Shown piece after piece: positions 25,462 through 34,500 of a DNA stretch of 64,000 bases. The notes under the pieces are model-generated. The model was not told where the DNA came from, did no database searches, and saw only the letters and a program-made list of their open reading frames with translations. A program made the position numbers and the translations under genes. The DNA is from JBLHKS01 sp047620505 (GTDB taxonomy: Bacteria; Verrucomicrobiota; Verrucomicrobiia; Verrucomicrobiales; DEV007), in the NCBI GenBank assembly GCA_047620505.1, contig JBLHKS010000007.1:28497-92496 (forward strand), read 5' to 3'. Each line of letters starts with the position of its first letter. The stretch's first letter is position 1.

Positions 25462-28400
25462 TTAGTCGGTCGCGTCCGCACGTCCCTCGCGGCGAGGATC
25501 CGCGGCCGCTTCAAAACTTTCGTCCGCGTTCCGACGAATCGCTTGGGACGTGCCGGTTCCAGTCTCTTTCAACTGATGCCCTCGCTCTTTCAACGTCGCC
25601 AGCAGCTGCTCGTCGAAACCGGCTTCGATCCGGACCTCCGTCGGCGACCACTGCTGATGAACTCTGGGCAGGCCAAGGCACTCTTCGAGCGGAAGGTTTA
25701 AGTCGGCGTATCGATGAATCGCCTGCACAACTTGAGTGATGATCGTCGGTCCACCAGCCGCGCCTACCGTGAGAACTGGCTCGCCGTCCTTGAGCACAAT
25801 CGTCGGGCTCATGCTTGAGAGCGGCCGCTTGCCCGGTTCGATCGCGTTGGCCTCGGTTCCGATCAAGCCGAACGCGTTGGGAACGCCGGGTTGAGCTGAG
25901 AAATCGTCCATCTGATTGTTCATGATCACTCCGGTACCCGGAATCATGACTTTGGAGCCGAAGGAAGTGTTGACGGTCGCGGTGCAGGCGACCCACCAGC
26001 CTTCGGAATCGGCGACAGTGAAATGCGTCGTGTGTTTTTCGAAAAGATCGGATTCGGCGTTCGGCGGCGTCGCGTGACCTTCAACCTCAGCCGCTTTGGC
26101 GAGGTCGATTCGCTTGGCTAGCTCGGCGGCGTAATCCGGGCTCGCGAGACCACGCGGAACGTCGGCGAAGTCCGCGTCGCCAAGCCAGTGGGCGCGGTCG
26201 GCGAAGGCCAGTTTCATCGCCTCGATTAAGACATGAGTTCGATCGGTTTCGTCCAGTTCGGCCATCTTGAAATTTTCCAGAATGTTGAGAATCTGGGCGA
26301 CGTGAACTCCGCCAGAACTCGGCGGCGGCATGCCGATGATTTCGTAGCCGCGATAGTTGGAGCGAACTGGCTTTCGGATCTTGATTTCGTAGTTCGCGAA
26401 GTCCGCAGCCGTGATGATTCCGTTGTTTTTCAGCATCCAGGCGGCGGTCTTCTCAGCAAACTCGCCGCGATAAAACCAATCGGCCCCGCCGTTCGCGATC
26501 GCTCGATAAGTCGCGGCCAGATCCGGCTGACGAAGAGTCTCGCTGGCCTTCATCGGGATCCCGAACGGCATCAGAACTTCCGCCGGATAGCCAAAATGCT
26601 CGAAGTGTTTCGAATTTGATTTCACCTTCCTCGCCCAAGCGCTGTCGATCGGAAATCCGCGTTCCGCGATCACGATTCCGGACTCGAGACAGGCGGCCAG
26701 CGAGCGCGTCCCAAATTTCTCTAACACGTATTCATAAACTGCGAGCGAACCCGGAATCCCGGACGCAAGCGGGCCAACTTTGCTGCCTTCGGTATCGGCG
26801 ATTCCTTCGGCCGTGATGAACATGTCGCGGGTAGCAGCAGCTGGGGCCATTTCGCGGCCGTCGAGCACGTGAATCGCGCCATCGGGATCGCGAATGATCA
26901 TGAAACAACCGCCGCCGATTCCGCTGTTGTGGCCGTCGACCACTCCGAGCGTCAGCCCAGCCGTGACCGCCGCGTCGACCGCGTTGCCGCCGGAGTTAAG
27001 CGCTTTTATCGCCGCCTGAGTCGCAAGCGGATGAGCAGTCGCAACTGCCGATTTCGAGCCCACGGCGCGATGCGAAACTTCTGGCGGCTGGATCGATCCG
27101 TCGGGGCCCGTCGGCCGCTCGATAGTGAGCTTGTCAGGGCCGATCGCGGCTTCGAGATGCGTCAGGTCGTACTCCCGCAGCGCGCCGAAGACGAGGTTCG
27201 ACCATTGCTGCTTTGAATACGGCGTGTCGACAATATCTTGCCAGGATCGGACCGACTCTGAAATCCTGACCTTGCCAAAAAGATCCGGCTCCAGCGCGGC
27301 GGCATGCAGCGCAGGGATGCCCGCCTCGCCGATTGCGATCAGATCCGGCTTGAGGTCTTCGATCCCAAAGAAATTGCGCAGAGCACGGGCGCACTGCGAG
27401 ATGTCCCCGGCTCGCATGCCGACGTAGCTCTTGCCTAACAAACTCGCCAAAGTGATATCTTTCCAATCCGACCCCACCAATTCGTCGAATCCCCGACCGC
27501 TGCCCTCTTTCCGGGTTTCTCCCAAACCTCGAAGATCCACGACGAGGACGATGTGATTCTTCGCAAGCTCTGCAACGGGTCCGCCAGGCTGGAGTCCGCC
27601 TTTGCCATTTCCATCGAAGTAGATCGCGTAGCCAGGCTCTCCCGCTAAATTCTCGGGTCCGCAAAGCCAACCCGGCAGCGAAATCCCTTCTTCGATCTCA
27701 ATCACAACCGCGTCAGCAGCCACATTCGGGCCCAGCTCGATACTCTTTCCAGCTCTGCCGACTTTGGGAGCGCTCAGATCCGCCAGATCCGGCGCGCCGG
27801 TCAATTCGCGCACTTTGGCCAGCAGCTGCTGACGGTTCTCCGGCTTCGCGTTCTCAGCTCGCTGGTCAGCAAAACTCGCCGCCCAATCCGCGTTCAAATC
27901 GAACGCCGTCCGCGCGCCTTCCAAATCGAGCACGTGGCCGGTCGGAGTCGCGTTCAACTCTTCCTCGGGCAAGATCGAATCGAATTCCGGCTCCGGGCCG
28001 ATCGGCTCATCGTTATCGAGAAGCCAGCGGCGCATCCAGTTCGACGCGGCGACGCGCATCTCCATCGGGAACCCGTGTTCGGTGTCGGGCTCGACCAGAT
28101 CGACGCGCTCCGGAAAACCCTGACGCGTGTAAAATCGCTTGCCCGCCCGATGCAAATTCCACGCGCCTTTGATGTCGAAATAATCCCGCGTCGCCGCCAT
28201 GATCAACGTCGGCTGCGGTGATCGCATCAGCACGTAATCGGCGTGATCCATGCCGAAGGCGATCTGCCCATGAATGTTCTGCTCGGCGTCCTGCGGGCCG
28301 AGCGTGCTGAGTAAACTACGGTAGCCCGTGAGGTAGCAGCCGGGCGCGGCGGCCACGATCCGATCGTCCAGCGCCATGAGGTAACTCGTGTTCGTCCCGC

Positions 28401-29112
28401 CGCCTGAAATGCCGGTGCAGCCGATCTTGTCTGGCATGATGTCAGGCCGGCTCTGGAGATAATCGATCACGCGCATCCCGTCCCAAATCATGTAGCGCGC
28501 CGTGTTCGAGCCCAACAGAAATGCGCCCTGATTGATGAGCATGTGCTCCTCGGTCGTCGCGTATTTCGAGCCGTCCGGCTTCAGCAGCTGCCGGCGCTCA
28601 CCCTGGCCGACGGGATCGTAGCAAATCACCGCGCAGCCGCCTCGGGCGATCGTGATCGAGGCCTGCTGATAGAGTTCTCGATTCTTAGCACTCGCGCTGT
28701 GGCCGGTCGGGTGGAGCACGGCCGGGAAAGGGCCGTCACCGAGCGGAAGGTAGAGCGTGCAGGTAACGTGGAAGCCAGGCTGCGATTCGAAATACAGCTT
28801 TTCGATCCGGTAGTCGTCGAATTCGCGTTTCCCGGTGATTTGCGGATTCAGCGGCGTGCGCTCGGGGAAGCCGCCGAGTTGCTTCAGGAAAAACTCGCGC
28901 CGCTCCGCTTGCCAAGTTTCGAGGTCTTCGTCCAGCAGCTGCTCGAATGCGGCATCGCGGCGGTCGAGCGCTTCGAACGCCTGTTTCTTGAGCCAGGCGC
29001 TCATCATTTCGGTCTTCGGGACGTCCGGAGCGAATTCGTCGGGCAGGACGTCGGGGGCCTGCCCGATGCACAAAGCGGGTAGCAAAAAGAGGGGAACGAG
29101 GGCGGTTTTCAT
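25462..29112 (-). CDS. Esterase/alpha-beta hydrolase - gamma-glutamyltransferase fusion, secreted
   Basis: 1216 aa with a signal peptide (KTALVPLFLLPALCIGQA). The N-terminal ~390 residues are an acetyl-xylan-esterase-like alpha/beta hydrolase (TGISGGGTNTSY, Ser about 236; His about 346 in DTEHGFP). A second, degenerate hydrolase-like lobe follows (~430-675; VVDLRGLGETRK, AIGEAGIPALHAAAL). From ~685 to the end is a complete gamma-glutamyltranspeptidase: AVATAHPLATQAAIKALNSGGNAVDAAV, GIGGGCFMII, GMPPPSSGGVHVAQIL, the autoprocessing site EKHTTHF (Thr 1028-1029), PGTGVIMNNQMDDFS and SMSPTIV. The two parts are usually separate genes. The frame is continuous, with no stop or shift at the junction. 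The joint substrate is unknown; glutathione or gamma-glutamyl conjugate breakdown is the known chemistry of the C-terminal part. It carries three palindrome-core copies (25600, 27820, 28933). Confidence 0.88.
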   Translation of the reverse strand: MKTALVPLFLLPALCIGQAPDVLPDEFAPDVPKTEMMSAWLKKQAFEALDRRDAAFEQLLDEDLETWQAERREFFLKQLGGFPERTPLNPQITGKREFDDYRIEKLYFESQPGFHVTCTLYLPLGDGPFPAVLHPTGHSASAKNRELYQQASITIARGGCAVICYDPVGQGERRQLLKPDGSKYATTEEHMLINQGAFLLGSNTARYMIWDGMRVIDYLQSRPDIMPDKIGCTGISGGGTNTSYLMALDDRIVAAAPGCYLTGYRSLLSTLGPQDAEQNIHGQIAFGMDHADYVLMRSPQPTLIMAATRDYFDIKGAWNLHRAGKRFYTRQGFPERVDLVEPDTEHGFPMEMRVAASNWMRRWLLDNDEPIGPEPEFDSILPEEELNATPTGHVLDLEGARTAFDLNADWAASFADQRAENAKPENRQQLLAKVRELTGAPDLADLSAPKVGRAGKSIELGPNVAADAVVIEIEEGISLPGWLCGPENLAGEPGYAIYFDGNGKGGLQPGGPVAELAKNHIVLVVDLRGLGETRKEGSGRGFDELVGSDWKDITLASLLGKSYVGMRAGDISQCARALRNFFGIEDLKPDLIAIGEAGIPALHAAALEPDLFGKVRISESVRSWQDIVDTPYSKQQWSNLVFGALREYDLTHLEAAIGPDKLTIERPTGPDGSIQPPEVSHRAVGSKSAVATAHPLATQAAIKALNSGGNAVDAAVTAGLTLGVVDGHNSGIGGGCFMIIRDPDGAIHVLDGREMAPAAATRDMFITAEGIADTEGSKVGPLASGIPGSLAVYEYVLEKFGTRSLAACLESGIVIAERGFPIDSAWARKVKSNSKHFEHFGYPAEVLMPFGIPMKASETLRQPDLAATYRAIANGGADWFYRGEFAEKTAAWMLKNNGIITAADFANYEIKIRKPVRSNYRGYEIIGMPPPSSGGVHVAQILNILENFKMAELDETDRTHVLIEAMKLAFADRAHWLGDADFADVPRGLASPDYAAELAKRIDLAKAAEVEGHATPPNAESDLFEKHTTHFTVADSEGWWVACTATVNTSFGSKVMIPGTGVIMNNQMDDFSAQPGVPNAFGLIGTEANAIEPGKRPLSSMSPTIVLKDGEPVLTVGAAGGPTIITQVVQAIHRYADLNLPLEECLGLPRVHQQWSPTEVRIEAGFDEQLLATLKERGHQLKETGTGTSQAIRRNADESFEAAADPRREGRADATD

Positions 29113-29212
29113 CGGAAGGAACGTAGGGCGGTGATTCGCGGGACGCCAGGTCTGAACTTGGGATCTAGTGCAATTTGAGGGCGCTGGCTCCAGGGAATAG
29201 GTTAGATTCAGC

Positions 29213-29258
29213 TACGCCAAAGGCGTTAAATCCCAAAGCCCAGGGTAACCACCCTGGG
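29213..29258 (+). repeat. RAYT element left inverted repeat
   Basis: Two adjacent palindromes: ACGCCAAAGGCGT (29214-29226) and CCCAGGGTAACCACCCTGGG (29239-29258). The whole 46-bp block is repeated in inverted orientation at 29861-29906. Confidence 0.92.
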
Positions 29259-29280
29259 TTGCCATTTCCAAGATTGCCAT

Positions 29281-29295
29281 TACGCCAAAGGCGTT
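29281..29295 (+). repeat. Internal copy of the RAYT short palindrome, left
   Basis: TACGCCAAAGGCGTT, same orientation as the start of the left block, 19 bp before the transposase start. Confidence 0.85.
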
Positions 29296-29314
29296 GTAGA
29301 AGCGGCAAAAACCC

Positions 29315-29770
29315 ATGCCACAATCGCTCTCCCAGATCTACGTCCACATCGTCTTCTCGACCAAGGACCGTTATCCATTTCTTCAAGATCCCGAAATCCG
29401 TGGCCGGTTGTTCGCCTATCTTTCCGGGACCTGCCGGAACCTCGACTCCCCTTCCATCCGAATTGGTGGTGTCTCCGATCACATTCACATCCTCTGCCGC
29501 CAATCGAAAAACCACTCAATGTCGGATATCGTCCGCGAATTGAAGCGCGAGTCATCCAAGTGGGTGAAGGAGCAATCCCCAAATCTGACGAAATTCTACT
29601 GGCAAAGCGGCTACGGCGCATTTTCCATCAGCCCTGGTCACGTCGAGGCGTTGACGAAATACATCAGCGATCAAGAGGAGCATCATCGAAAAGAGACGTT
29701 CCAGGATGAGTTTCGACGGCTGTGCCGGAAATATGGAGTGGAACTCGACGAGCGTTACGTCTGGGATTAA
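29315..29770 (+). CDS. REP-associated tyrosine transposase (IS200/Y1 family)
   Basis: 151 aa single-domain HUH/Y1 nuclease. QIYVHIVFSTKDRYPFL forms the first strand; GVSDHIHILCRQ carries the HUH (H-I-H) metal motif; the helix STWVKEQ-like SKWVKEQSPNLTKFYWQSGYGAFSIS and VEALTKYISDQEEHHRKETFQDEF lead to the C-terminus. The catalytic Tyr is probably in the VEALTKYI helix. It nicks and rejoins single-stranded palindromic ends. Being flanked by REP-like palindromes supports a RAYT rather than an IS605-type transposase. It appears intact. Confidence 0.9.
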   Translation: MPQSLSQIYVHIVFSTKDRYPFLQDPEIRGRLFAYLSGTCRNLDSPSIRIGGVSDHIHILCRQSKNHSMSDIVRELKRESSKWVKEQSPNLTKFYWQSGYGAFSISPGHVEALTKYISDQEEHHRKETFQDEFRRLCRKYGVELDERYVWD

Positions 29771-29821
29771 TTGCTTGAATCAAAGTCGGCGGTTAACTAA
29801 TCAGCTGAGGTGTTGTTGTGC

Positions 29822-29836
29822 AACGCCTTTGGCGTA
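29822..29836 (-). repeat. Internal copy of the RAYT short palindrome, right
   Basis: AACGCCTTTGGCGTA, inverted relative to the left copies, 52 bp after the transposase stop. Confidence 0.85.
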
Positions 29837-29860
29837 CCCTCGCTAAACTGGTGGATCGTT

Positions 29861-29906
29861 CCCGGGGTGGTTACCCCGGGCTTTGGAATTCAACGCCTTT
29901 GGCGTA
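29861..29906 (-). repeat. RAYT element right inverted repeat
   Basis: Hairpin CCCGGGGTGGTTACCCCGGG (29861-29880) and AACGCCTTTGGCGTA (29892-29906). It is the reverse complement of the left block with a few substitutions. Confidence 0.92.
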
Positions 29907-29972
29907 TTAGCCAGGGAAGCGGTCCTGCGCTTGCGGGAAGAGCGGCTCAAGTGAGCTCGGCCAATTGGCGGC

Positions 29973-31862
29973 TCACTCCGCGATGACGTTGGTCGAGATC
30001 ACCTTACCATTGAATCGATTCGGCGATTCATAGTTTCCAGCCGCCGTCTGTTCATCCAGCCCGACCGAAAGCGGGTCCTTTGGCTGAAAAGGAATCAATC
30101 CAGGCGATGCGGCTTTGCCCAGCAACTGCTGGTTGGCGCTGAGGGTGATTTGTTCCGCGCCGATGGCCGCCTCCAACTTGACGCGTCCGGAAAATTCAAT
30201 GCCGGAGATCAGTCGGGTAACCTCTCCATTGACCCGCAGATCGAAAGCCGGTTTGCCTTCAATAAAGTGCAAAGCGTAACCGTGTTCGCGACCGCCCTGC
30301 GCGAGAACCACACCGTGGGGCATGCCCGCCTCGATCTCGGCAACCACACGAAGCGACCGATTGGCGATCTCCGGTGATTTGCTTGGCTTCTTTCCCTCTT
30401 TCGTCGCCGCTTCCGGATAGGTGGCGAGAATCGCGCGGAGTTCGCTCAGGATCTCGGGAAGTTCGGTCGCGAGGTTTTGCCGTTCGGAAGAATCTTTTTG
30501 GTAGTCGTAGAGTTCGAATTCGGCCGTCTCAGGCGACTCGCCGGGCTTCTTCCACTCAACCAAGCGATAGCGTTCTGTGCGGATCGCGCGCCCGAGTTTT
30601 CCTTTCGGATAAGCGTGAAATGCGTGGCTCCGAACGCGCGCGGCTGGATCCTTCAAGACCGGCACGAGACTGAGCCCATCGACCGACTGAGGCCCGGTAG
30701 GAGCTGGAAGGCCGGCCAAATCGGCCAGGGTCGGGAAAAGATCGACGCTCTCGGCGAGCTGCTTTGTTGACGTGTCAGGTTTCGTTACTCCGGGGGCTGA
30801 AATCAAAATCGGGATACGGTTAGCCTGCTCATAATTGGTGTGCTTCGTCCAGACCCCGAGATCGCCGAGATGAAAACCGTGATCGCCCCAAAGCACGATG
30901 ATCGTGTCTTCGGCTAAGCCAAGTCGATCGATTTCGTCGACCACTTTGCCGATTTGGGCGTCGACGTAGCTGACGCTGGCATAATAGCCGTGGATCAATT
31001 GGTAAGCCAGTTTTTCGTCGATCTCACCCTGGGGCGGGACCGGTTTGTAGGCGGCAATTTCGCCTCCTCGCTTGTGGGCGACCTTCGGAGAGTCCGTTGG
31101 CAGCTGCTGGGTCTCCGGCATTGGCAAATTCGCCGGATTGTAGAGATCCCAGTATTTTTTTGGCGCACTGAAAGGGAGATGCGGCCTGACGAAACCCGCT
31201 GCGATGAAAAACGGCGTGCCGTCGGCTTTGCGGCGTTCGGTAGCCGCTTGCAGGCGTAGAATCGTCTCTGCTGCGACTCGCCCATCGGCATAATCAGAAT
31301 CTTCTGCCTCGGGCGATTCAAAAGCGGCACCACGCGGGAGCGATCGGATTTGACCCAGCTTCTGATTGGTGAAAAGCGCCTCTTCCAGAGTCAACTGGCC
31401 GCCGTCCGTGCTTTCTGGATCGAGATACTCGATCACTTTGTCCTTAAAATGCGGAACGCTGAAGGAATCGGGATCACCGTTGTTTCCGTGTCCGATGTGG
31501 AAAATTTTTCCGAGCGATTCCGTCCGATATCCGTGTTTCTCGAAGTGCTGTGGCATCGTCACCGCGTCGGGCAGAATTTGGCGCAGCTGGCTTCCTAAAC
31601 CGTATAGCCCGGTCGAAGTTGAATGCGAGCCGAGCATCAATGTGAATCTCGACGGCGCGCAGACGGCCTGATTGCAGTAGGCGAGATCAAAACGCATCCC
31701 GCGTGAAGCCAGCGCATCGATGTTTGGCGATTTTGCAACCGTTTCGCCGTAACACCCAAGCGCCGGTTTGAGGTCGTCGACGAGGATCAGCAGGACATTC
31801 GGCTTCTCAGTTGCCGAAATCAGGCCAACGAGGAAAAAGAATACCAGAGGGACTCTAAACAT
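29973..31862 (-). CDS. Sulfatase (iduronate-2-sulfatase-like), secreted
   Basis: 629 aa with a short signal peptide (FRVPLVFFFLVGLISATE). Family features: PNVLLILVDDLKPALGCYG (metal-binding Asp 29-30), CAPSRFTLMLG (Cys 68, the C-x-P-S-R formylglycine site), RPHLPFSAPKKYWDLY, TIIVLWGDHGFHLGDLGVWTKHTNYE and SVDLFPTLADLAGLP. A C-terminal extension from about residue 500 (ANRSLRVVAEIEAGMPHGVVLAQGG...) looks like a beta-sandwich or lectin-like domain. It needs a formylglycine-generating enzyme or anSME for activation; neither is in the window. Two diverged palindrome sites (30120, 31099) lie in it. Confidence 0.93.
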   Translation of the reverse strand: MFRVPLVFFFLVGLISATEKPNVLLILVDDLKPALGCYGETVAKSPNIDALASRGMRFDLAYCNQAVCAPSRFTLMLGSHSTSTGLYGLGSQLRQILPDAVTMPQHFEKHGYRTESLGKIFHIGHGNNGDPDSFSVPHFKDKVIEYLDPESTDGGQLTLEEALFTNQKLGQIRSLPRGAAFESPEAEDSDYADGRVAAETILRLQAATERRKADGTPFFIAAGFVRPHLPFSAPKKYWDLYNPANLPMPETQQLPTDSPKVAHKRGGEIAAYKPVPPQGEIDEKLAYQLIHGYYASVSYVDAQIGKVVDEIDRLGLAEDTIIVLWGDHGFHLGDLGVWTKHTNYEQANRIPILISAPGVTKPDTSTKQLAESVDLFPTLADLAGLPAPTGPQSVDGLSLVPVLKDPAARVRSHAFHAYPKGKLGRAIRTERYRLVEWKKPGESPETAEFELYDYQKDSSERQNLATELPEILSELRAILATYPEAATKEGKKPSKSPEIANRSLRVVAEIEAGMPHGVVLAQGGREHGYALHFIEGKPAFDLRVNGEVTRLISGIEFSGRVKLEAAIGAEQITLSANQQLLGKAASPGLIPFQPKDPLSVGLDEQTAAGNYESPNRFNGKVISTNVIAE

Positions 31863-31870
31863 AATAGGAT

Positions 31871-32641
31871 CTATTTAAGCCATTCGGCTACTTCTTGAAG
31901 TGCTTGAACTGGATCGTCATCAAGCGGCCAATACTCAAGTCCGACGTAACCCTGAAAGTCTGTTTCGCGGATCGCGGCGAAGACTTGCTGATAGTTGATT
32001 TCTCCCCGTTGTAGCTCGTTCCGTCCGGGATTTCCCGCTGCGTGGAAATGACCGATCTTTTCGATATTCGATACTATATTGTGGATCAAATGGCCTTCGC
32101 TGATCTGTTGATGGTAAATATCGAAGACTACTTTGATATTCGAACTGCCTACTTCGTCGATGATTTCGAATGCTTCATCGCTGCGCACAAGATAGTAGCC
32201 TTGGTGGTCAACAAGTTCGTTCAACGGCTCAATCACCAAAGTGACGCCCGCTGCTTCCAAAAGAGGAGCGGCAAGCCGTAAACCATCAACGAGGGATTGG
32301 TGCTGATCGGCTCTCGGGACTCCAGGTCGAAAATCGCCAACCTGGGAGATCAACGTTTTTACGCCCATCCCGTTCGCGGCCCAAATCGAGCTTTTAAGCC
32401 CTTCGAGATAAGCGTCTCGAGTGGCGGGATCGACAAGGCTGATGAATTTTGTGCAGCAGGCTGAAATCGCGAGGCCATCCTCGATCTGGGCGGCCTGAAG
32501 CTCATCGATATCCTTGTCCCACCAACCCCAGAACTCAATTGCAGGAATTCCTGCGCGGCTGACAGCTGAACAGGCGTCGTCAAAAGATTTGCCCTCGAAA
32601 ACGGCGTCGATACAAACGGATGGGATCAAAGTCTGGCTCAT
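31871..32641 (-). CDS. Hydroxypyruvate isomerase-like TIM-barrel protein
   Basis: 256 aa, start at the ATG at 32641 (MSQTLIPSVCIDAVFEG). AP-endonuclease-2/xylose-isomerase-like TIM barrel: AGIPAIEFWGWWDKDIDEL, LVIEPLNELVDHQGYYLV, IKVVFDIYHQQISEG, GHFHAAGNPGRNEL and YVGLEYWPLDDD. The metal-binding Glu, Asp-x-x-His, His and Glu residues (IEPLN, FDIYH, FHAAG, GLEYWP) match hydroxypyruvate isomerases. It is cytoplasmic. It is 8 bp upstream of the sulfatase on the same strand and likely cotranscribed. Confidence 0.88.
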   Translation of the reverse strand: MSQTLIPSVCIDAVFEGKSFDDACSAVSRAGIPAIEFWGWWDKDIDELQAAQIEDGLAISACCTKFISLVDPATRDAYLEGLKSSIWAANGMGVKTLISQVGDFRPGVPRADQHQSLVDGLRLAAPLLEAAGVTLVIEPLNELVDHQGYYLVRSDEAFEIIDEVGSSNIKVVFDIYHQQISEGHLIHNIVSNIEKIGHFHAAGNPGRNELQRGEINYQQVFAAIRETDFQGYVGLEYWPLDDDPVQALQEVAEWLK

Positions 32642-32750
32642 TGGTTCGTTCTTCAGACGACACAAACCGAAGCGCGTCAAGCCAGCTGTTGGAATTCGAA
32701 GTCGCGTCGCTGCTTGAAAACTTTGCGCGCCGATTGTTGTGTTACGAACA

Positions 32751-34217
32751 ATGAATCAGACCGAACGCGCCAAACTAGCAGTTGCTGAGCGAGATTACGA
32801 TCTTGCCCGGACGCGGCGGCACTTTTTCAAGGACTGTGGTGTGGGAGTTGGCGGGATGGCGCTGGCGAGTTTGCTGGCCCAGGATCAGGCCTCCGCGGCG
32901 AACGACCTCGATCCACTGACGCCGAAGAAAGGGCATTTCGAAGGGAAGGCCAAGAACGTGATTTTCATGTTTCAGGCCGGTGGCCCAAGCCAGCTGGAGC
33001 TTTTCGATCACAAGCCGAAGCTGCGCGAGATGGACCAACAACCGGCGCCGGATTCGTTTTTCCCGAAGGAGAAGAGTTTCGCGTTTATCAAGAAGGGCGC
33101 AAAATTGCTGGGGCCGAGGCGCGAATTCAAGCAGCACGGCGAGAGCGGAATGTGGGTCAGCGATCTTTTGCCGCACACCGCCGGGATCGCCGACGATGTC
33201 TGTTTTCTTCGCGGAATGGTAACGGACGTGTTCAACCACGGGCCGGCGAAGTTGTTCATGAACACGGGTTTCCAGGTTCCGGGGCGACCGAGCATGGGGT
33301 CGTGGGTGACCTACGGTTTGGGGAGCGAATCGCGGAATTTGCCGGGCTTCGTTGTGCTTCAGTCAGGGCCACGCGGGCCACGAGCGGGGAATGCGCTCTG
33401 GTCGAGCGGGTTTTTGCCGACTTCGCATCAGGGCGTGCCGTTCCGAGGGACAGGCGATCCGATTTTGAATCTGACGAGCCCGGAAGGTTTCGACGATAAG
33501 CGGCAGGGCGAGTTTTTCGACATGGTAGGCGATTTGAATCGACGGCGATTGGAGAAGACGGGCGATCCTGAGATTGCGACGCGGATCAACGCGTATGAAA
33601 TGGCTCACCGGATGCAGTCGTCGGCTCCGGAGTTGATGGAATTATCACAGGAGCCAAAGCACGTTCTCGATGCCTACGGAGCCGAGCCTGGCGGGAATTC
33701 TTACGCGAACAACTGCCTGCTTGCACGGCGTTTGGTTGAGCGCGGAGTGCGATTCGTTCAGCTCTACCACACGGACTGGGATGACCATGGCAATCCTAAC
33801 ACGAACCTCGCCGGGGCGCTGGAAAAGCGCTGCGAGCAGGTCGATCGCGCTTCAGCGGCGTTGGTTTCTGACCTCAAGGAGCGCGGCTTGCTTGAGGACA
33901 CCATCGTGGTTTGGGGCGGGGAATTCGGGCGCACGCCGATGGGCGAGGAGCGCAAGGATTTGATCGGCCGCGATCACCACATCACGGCTTACACGATGTG
34001 GGTTGCGGGCGGTGGCTTCAAAGGTGGAGTCGTTCGCGGGGAGACCGACGAATTGGGGTTCGCAGTGACCGAAGGCAAAACCCACGTCCACGATTTGCAG
34101 GCGACGATCTTGAATCAGCTGGGTTTCGATCACGAAAAGCTGATCCACCGCTTCCAGGGCCGCGACTACCGACTAACCGACGTGCACGGACACGTGGTCG
34201 ACGAAATTATCGCTTAG
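32751..34217 (+). CDS. DUF1501 domain-containing protein (second copy)
   Basis: 488 aa from the ATG at 32751. Tat-like leader (TRRHFFKDCGVGVGGMALASLLA). DUF1501 blocks: KNVIFMFQAGGPSQLELFDHKPKL, GMWVSDLLPHTAGIADDVCFLRGMVTDVFNHGPA, PSMGSWVTYGLGSESRNLPGFVVL, NNCLLARRLVERGVRFVQLYHTDWDDHG, LEDTIVVWGGEFGRTPM, and HVHDLQATILNQLGFDHEKLIHRFQGRDYRLTDVHGHV. It keeps the THxDWDxHG-type metal site region. It is a typical partner of DUF1549/DUF1553 cytochrome proteins, absent in this window. Its last 4 bases overlap the convergent DUF2007 gene. A palindrome variant (32776) falls in the N-terminus (LAVAE). Confidence 0.93.
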   Translation: MNQTERAKLAVAERDYDLARTRRHFFKDCGVGVGGMALASLLAQDQASAANDLDPLTPKKGHFEGKAKNVIFMFQAGGPSQLELFDHKPKLREMDQQPAPDSFFPKEKSFAFIKKGAKLLGPRREFKQHGESGMWVSDLLPHTAGIADDVCFLRGMVTDVFNHGPAKLFMNTGFQVPGRPSMGSWVTYGLGSESRNLPGFVVLQSGPRGPRAGNALWSSGFLPTSHQGVPFRGTGDPILNLTSPEGFDDKRQGEFFDMVGDLNRRRLEKTGDPEIATRINAYEMAHRMQSSAPELMELSQEPKHVLDAYGAEPGGNSYANNCLLARRLVERGVRFVQLYHTDWDDHGNPNTNLAGALEKRCEQVDRASAALVSDLKERGLLEDTIVVWGGEFGRTPMGEERKDLIGRDHHITAYTMWVAGGGFKGGVVRGETDELGFAVTEGKTHVHDLQATILNQLGFDHEKLIHRFQGRDYRLTDVHGHVVDEIIA

Positions 34218-34471
34218 GTGTCGGTGTTTTCTGTGTCCGAATCGGGGTTAGCCGCTCTTGATTCGTAAAATGGGCGGAGAATCTCGAACGCGCGATCGTA
34301 ATCTTCGTCGTTCATGACCCAAAGCTCAGGAACATCAACATCGTTTGGAAAAATGCCTTCACATGCGGCCTGACAATCATTTTTGATCAAGGTCAGGATT
34401 TCCGCGCTTTCTAAGATCGATTGAAAGTGAGCAACTCGTTCGTGTTCGTGGCTCTCGAATAACTTTCTCAC
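34214..34471 (-). CDS. DUF2007-like small protein
   Basis: 85 aa: KLFESHEHERVAHFQSILESAEILTLIKNDCQAACEGIFPNDVDVPELWVMNDEDYDRAFEIL. This matches the DUF2007 (putative signal-transducing) layout with its E-x-I-x-x-x-I-x-N-x-x core and WV-x-x-x-D-x-x-R-A end. The C-terminal tail is acidic. It overlaps the convergent DUF1501 gene by 4 bp and lies 29 bp after gpmI on the opposite side of that gene's stop. Confidence 0.75.
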   Translation of the reverse strand: MRKLFESHEHERVAHFQSILESAEILTLIKNDCQAACEGIFPNDVDVPELWVMNDEDYDRAFEILRPFYESRAANPDSDTENTDT

Positions 34472-34500
34472 GATCTGATCTTTTCAGAGAGAAAAAACGA

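Larger units (their letters stand above)
29213..29906 (+). mobile_element. RAYT/REP-type unit (IS200-like transposase with structured inverted repeats)
   Basis: A 694-bp unit between near-identical 46-bp inverted blocks, carrying a single Y1 transposase gene and two further copies of the short palindrome. The outer blocks differ at a few sites; one difference keeps a base pair in the second hairpin (A-T on the left, G-C on the right). The layout matches REP-associated tyrosine transposase loci that mobilise REP/BIME palindromes. No target-site duplication is expected or seen. Confidence 0.85.
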
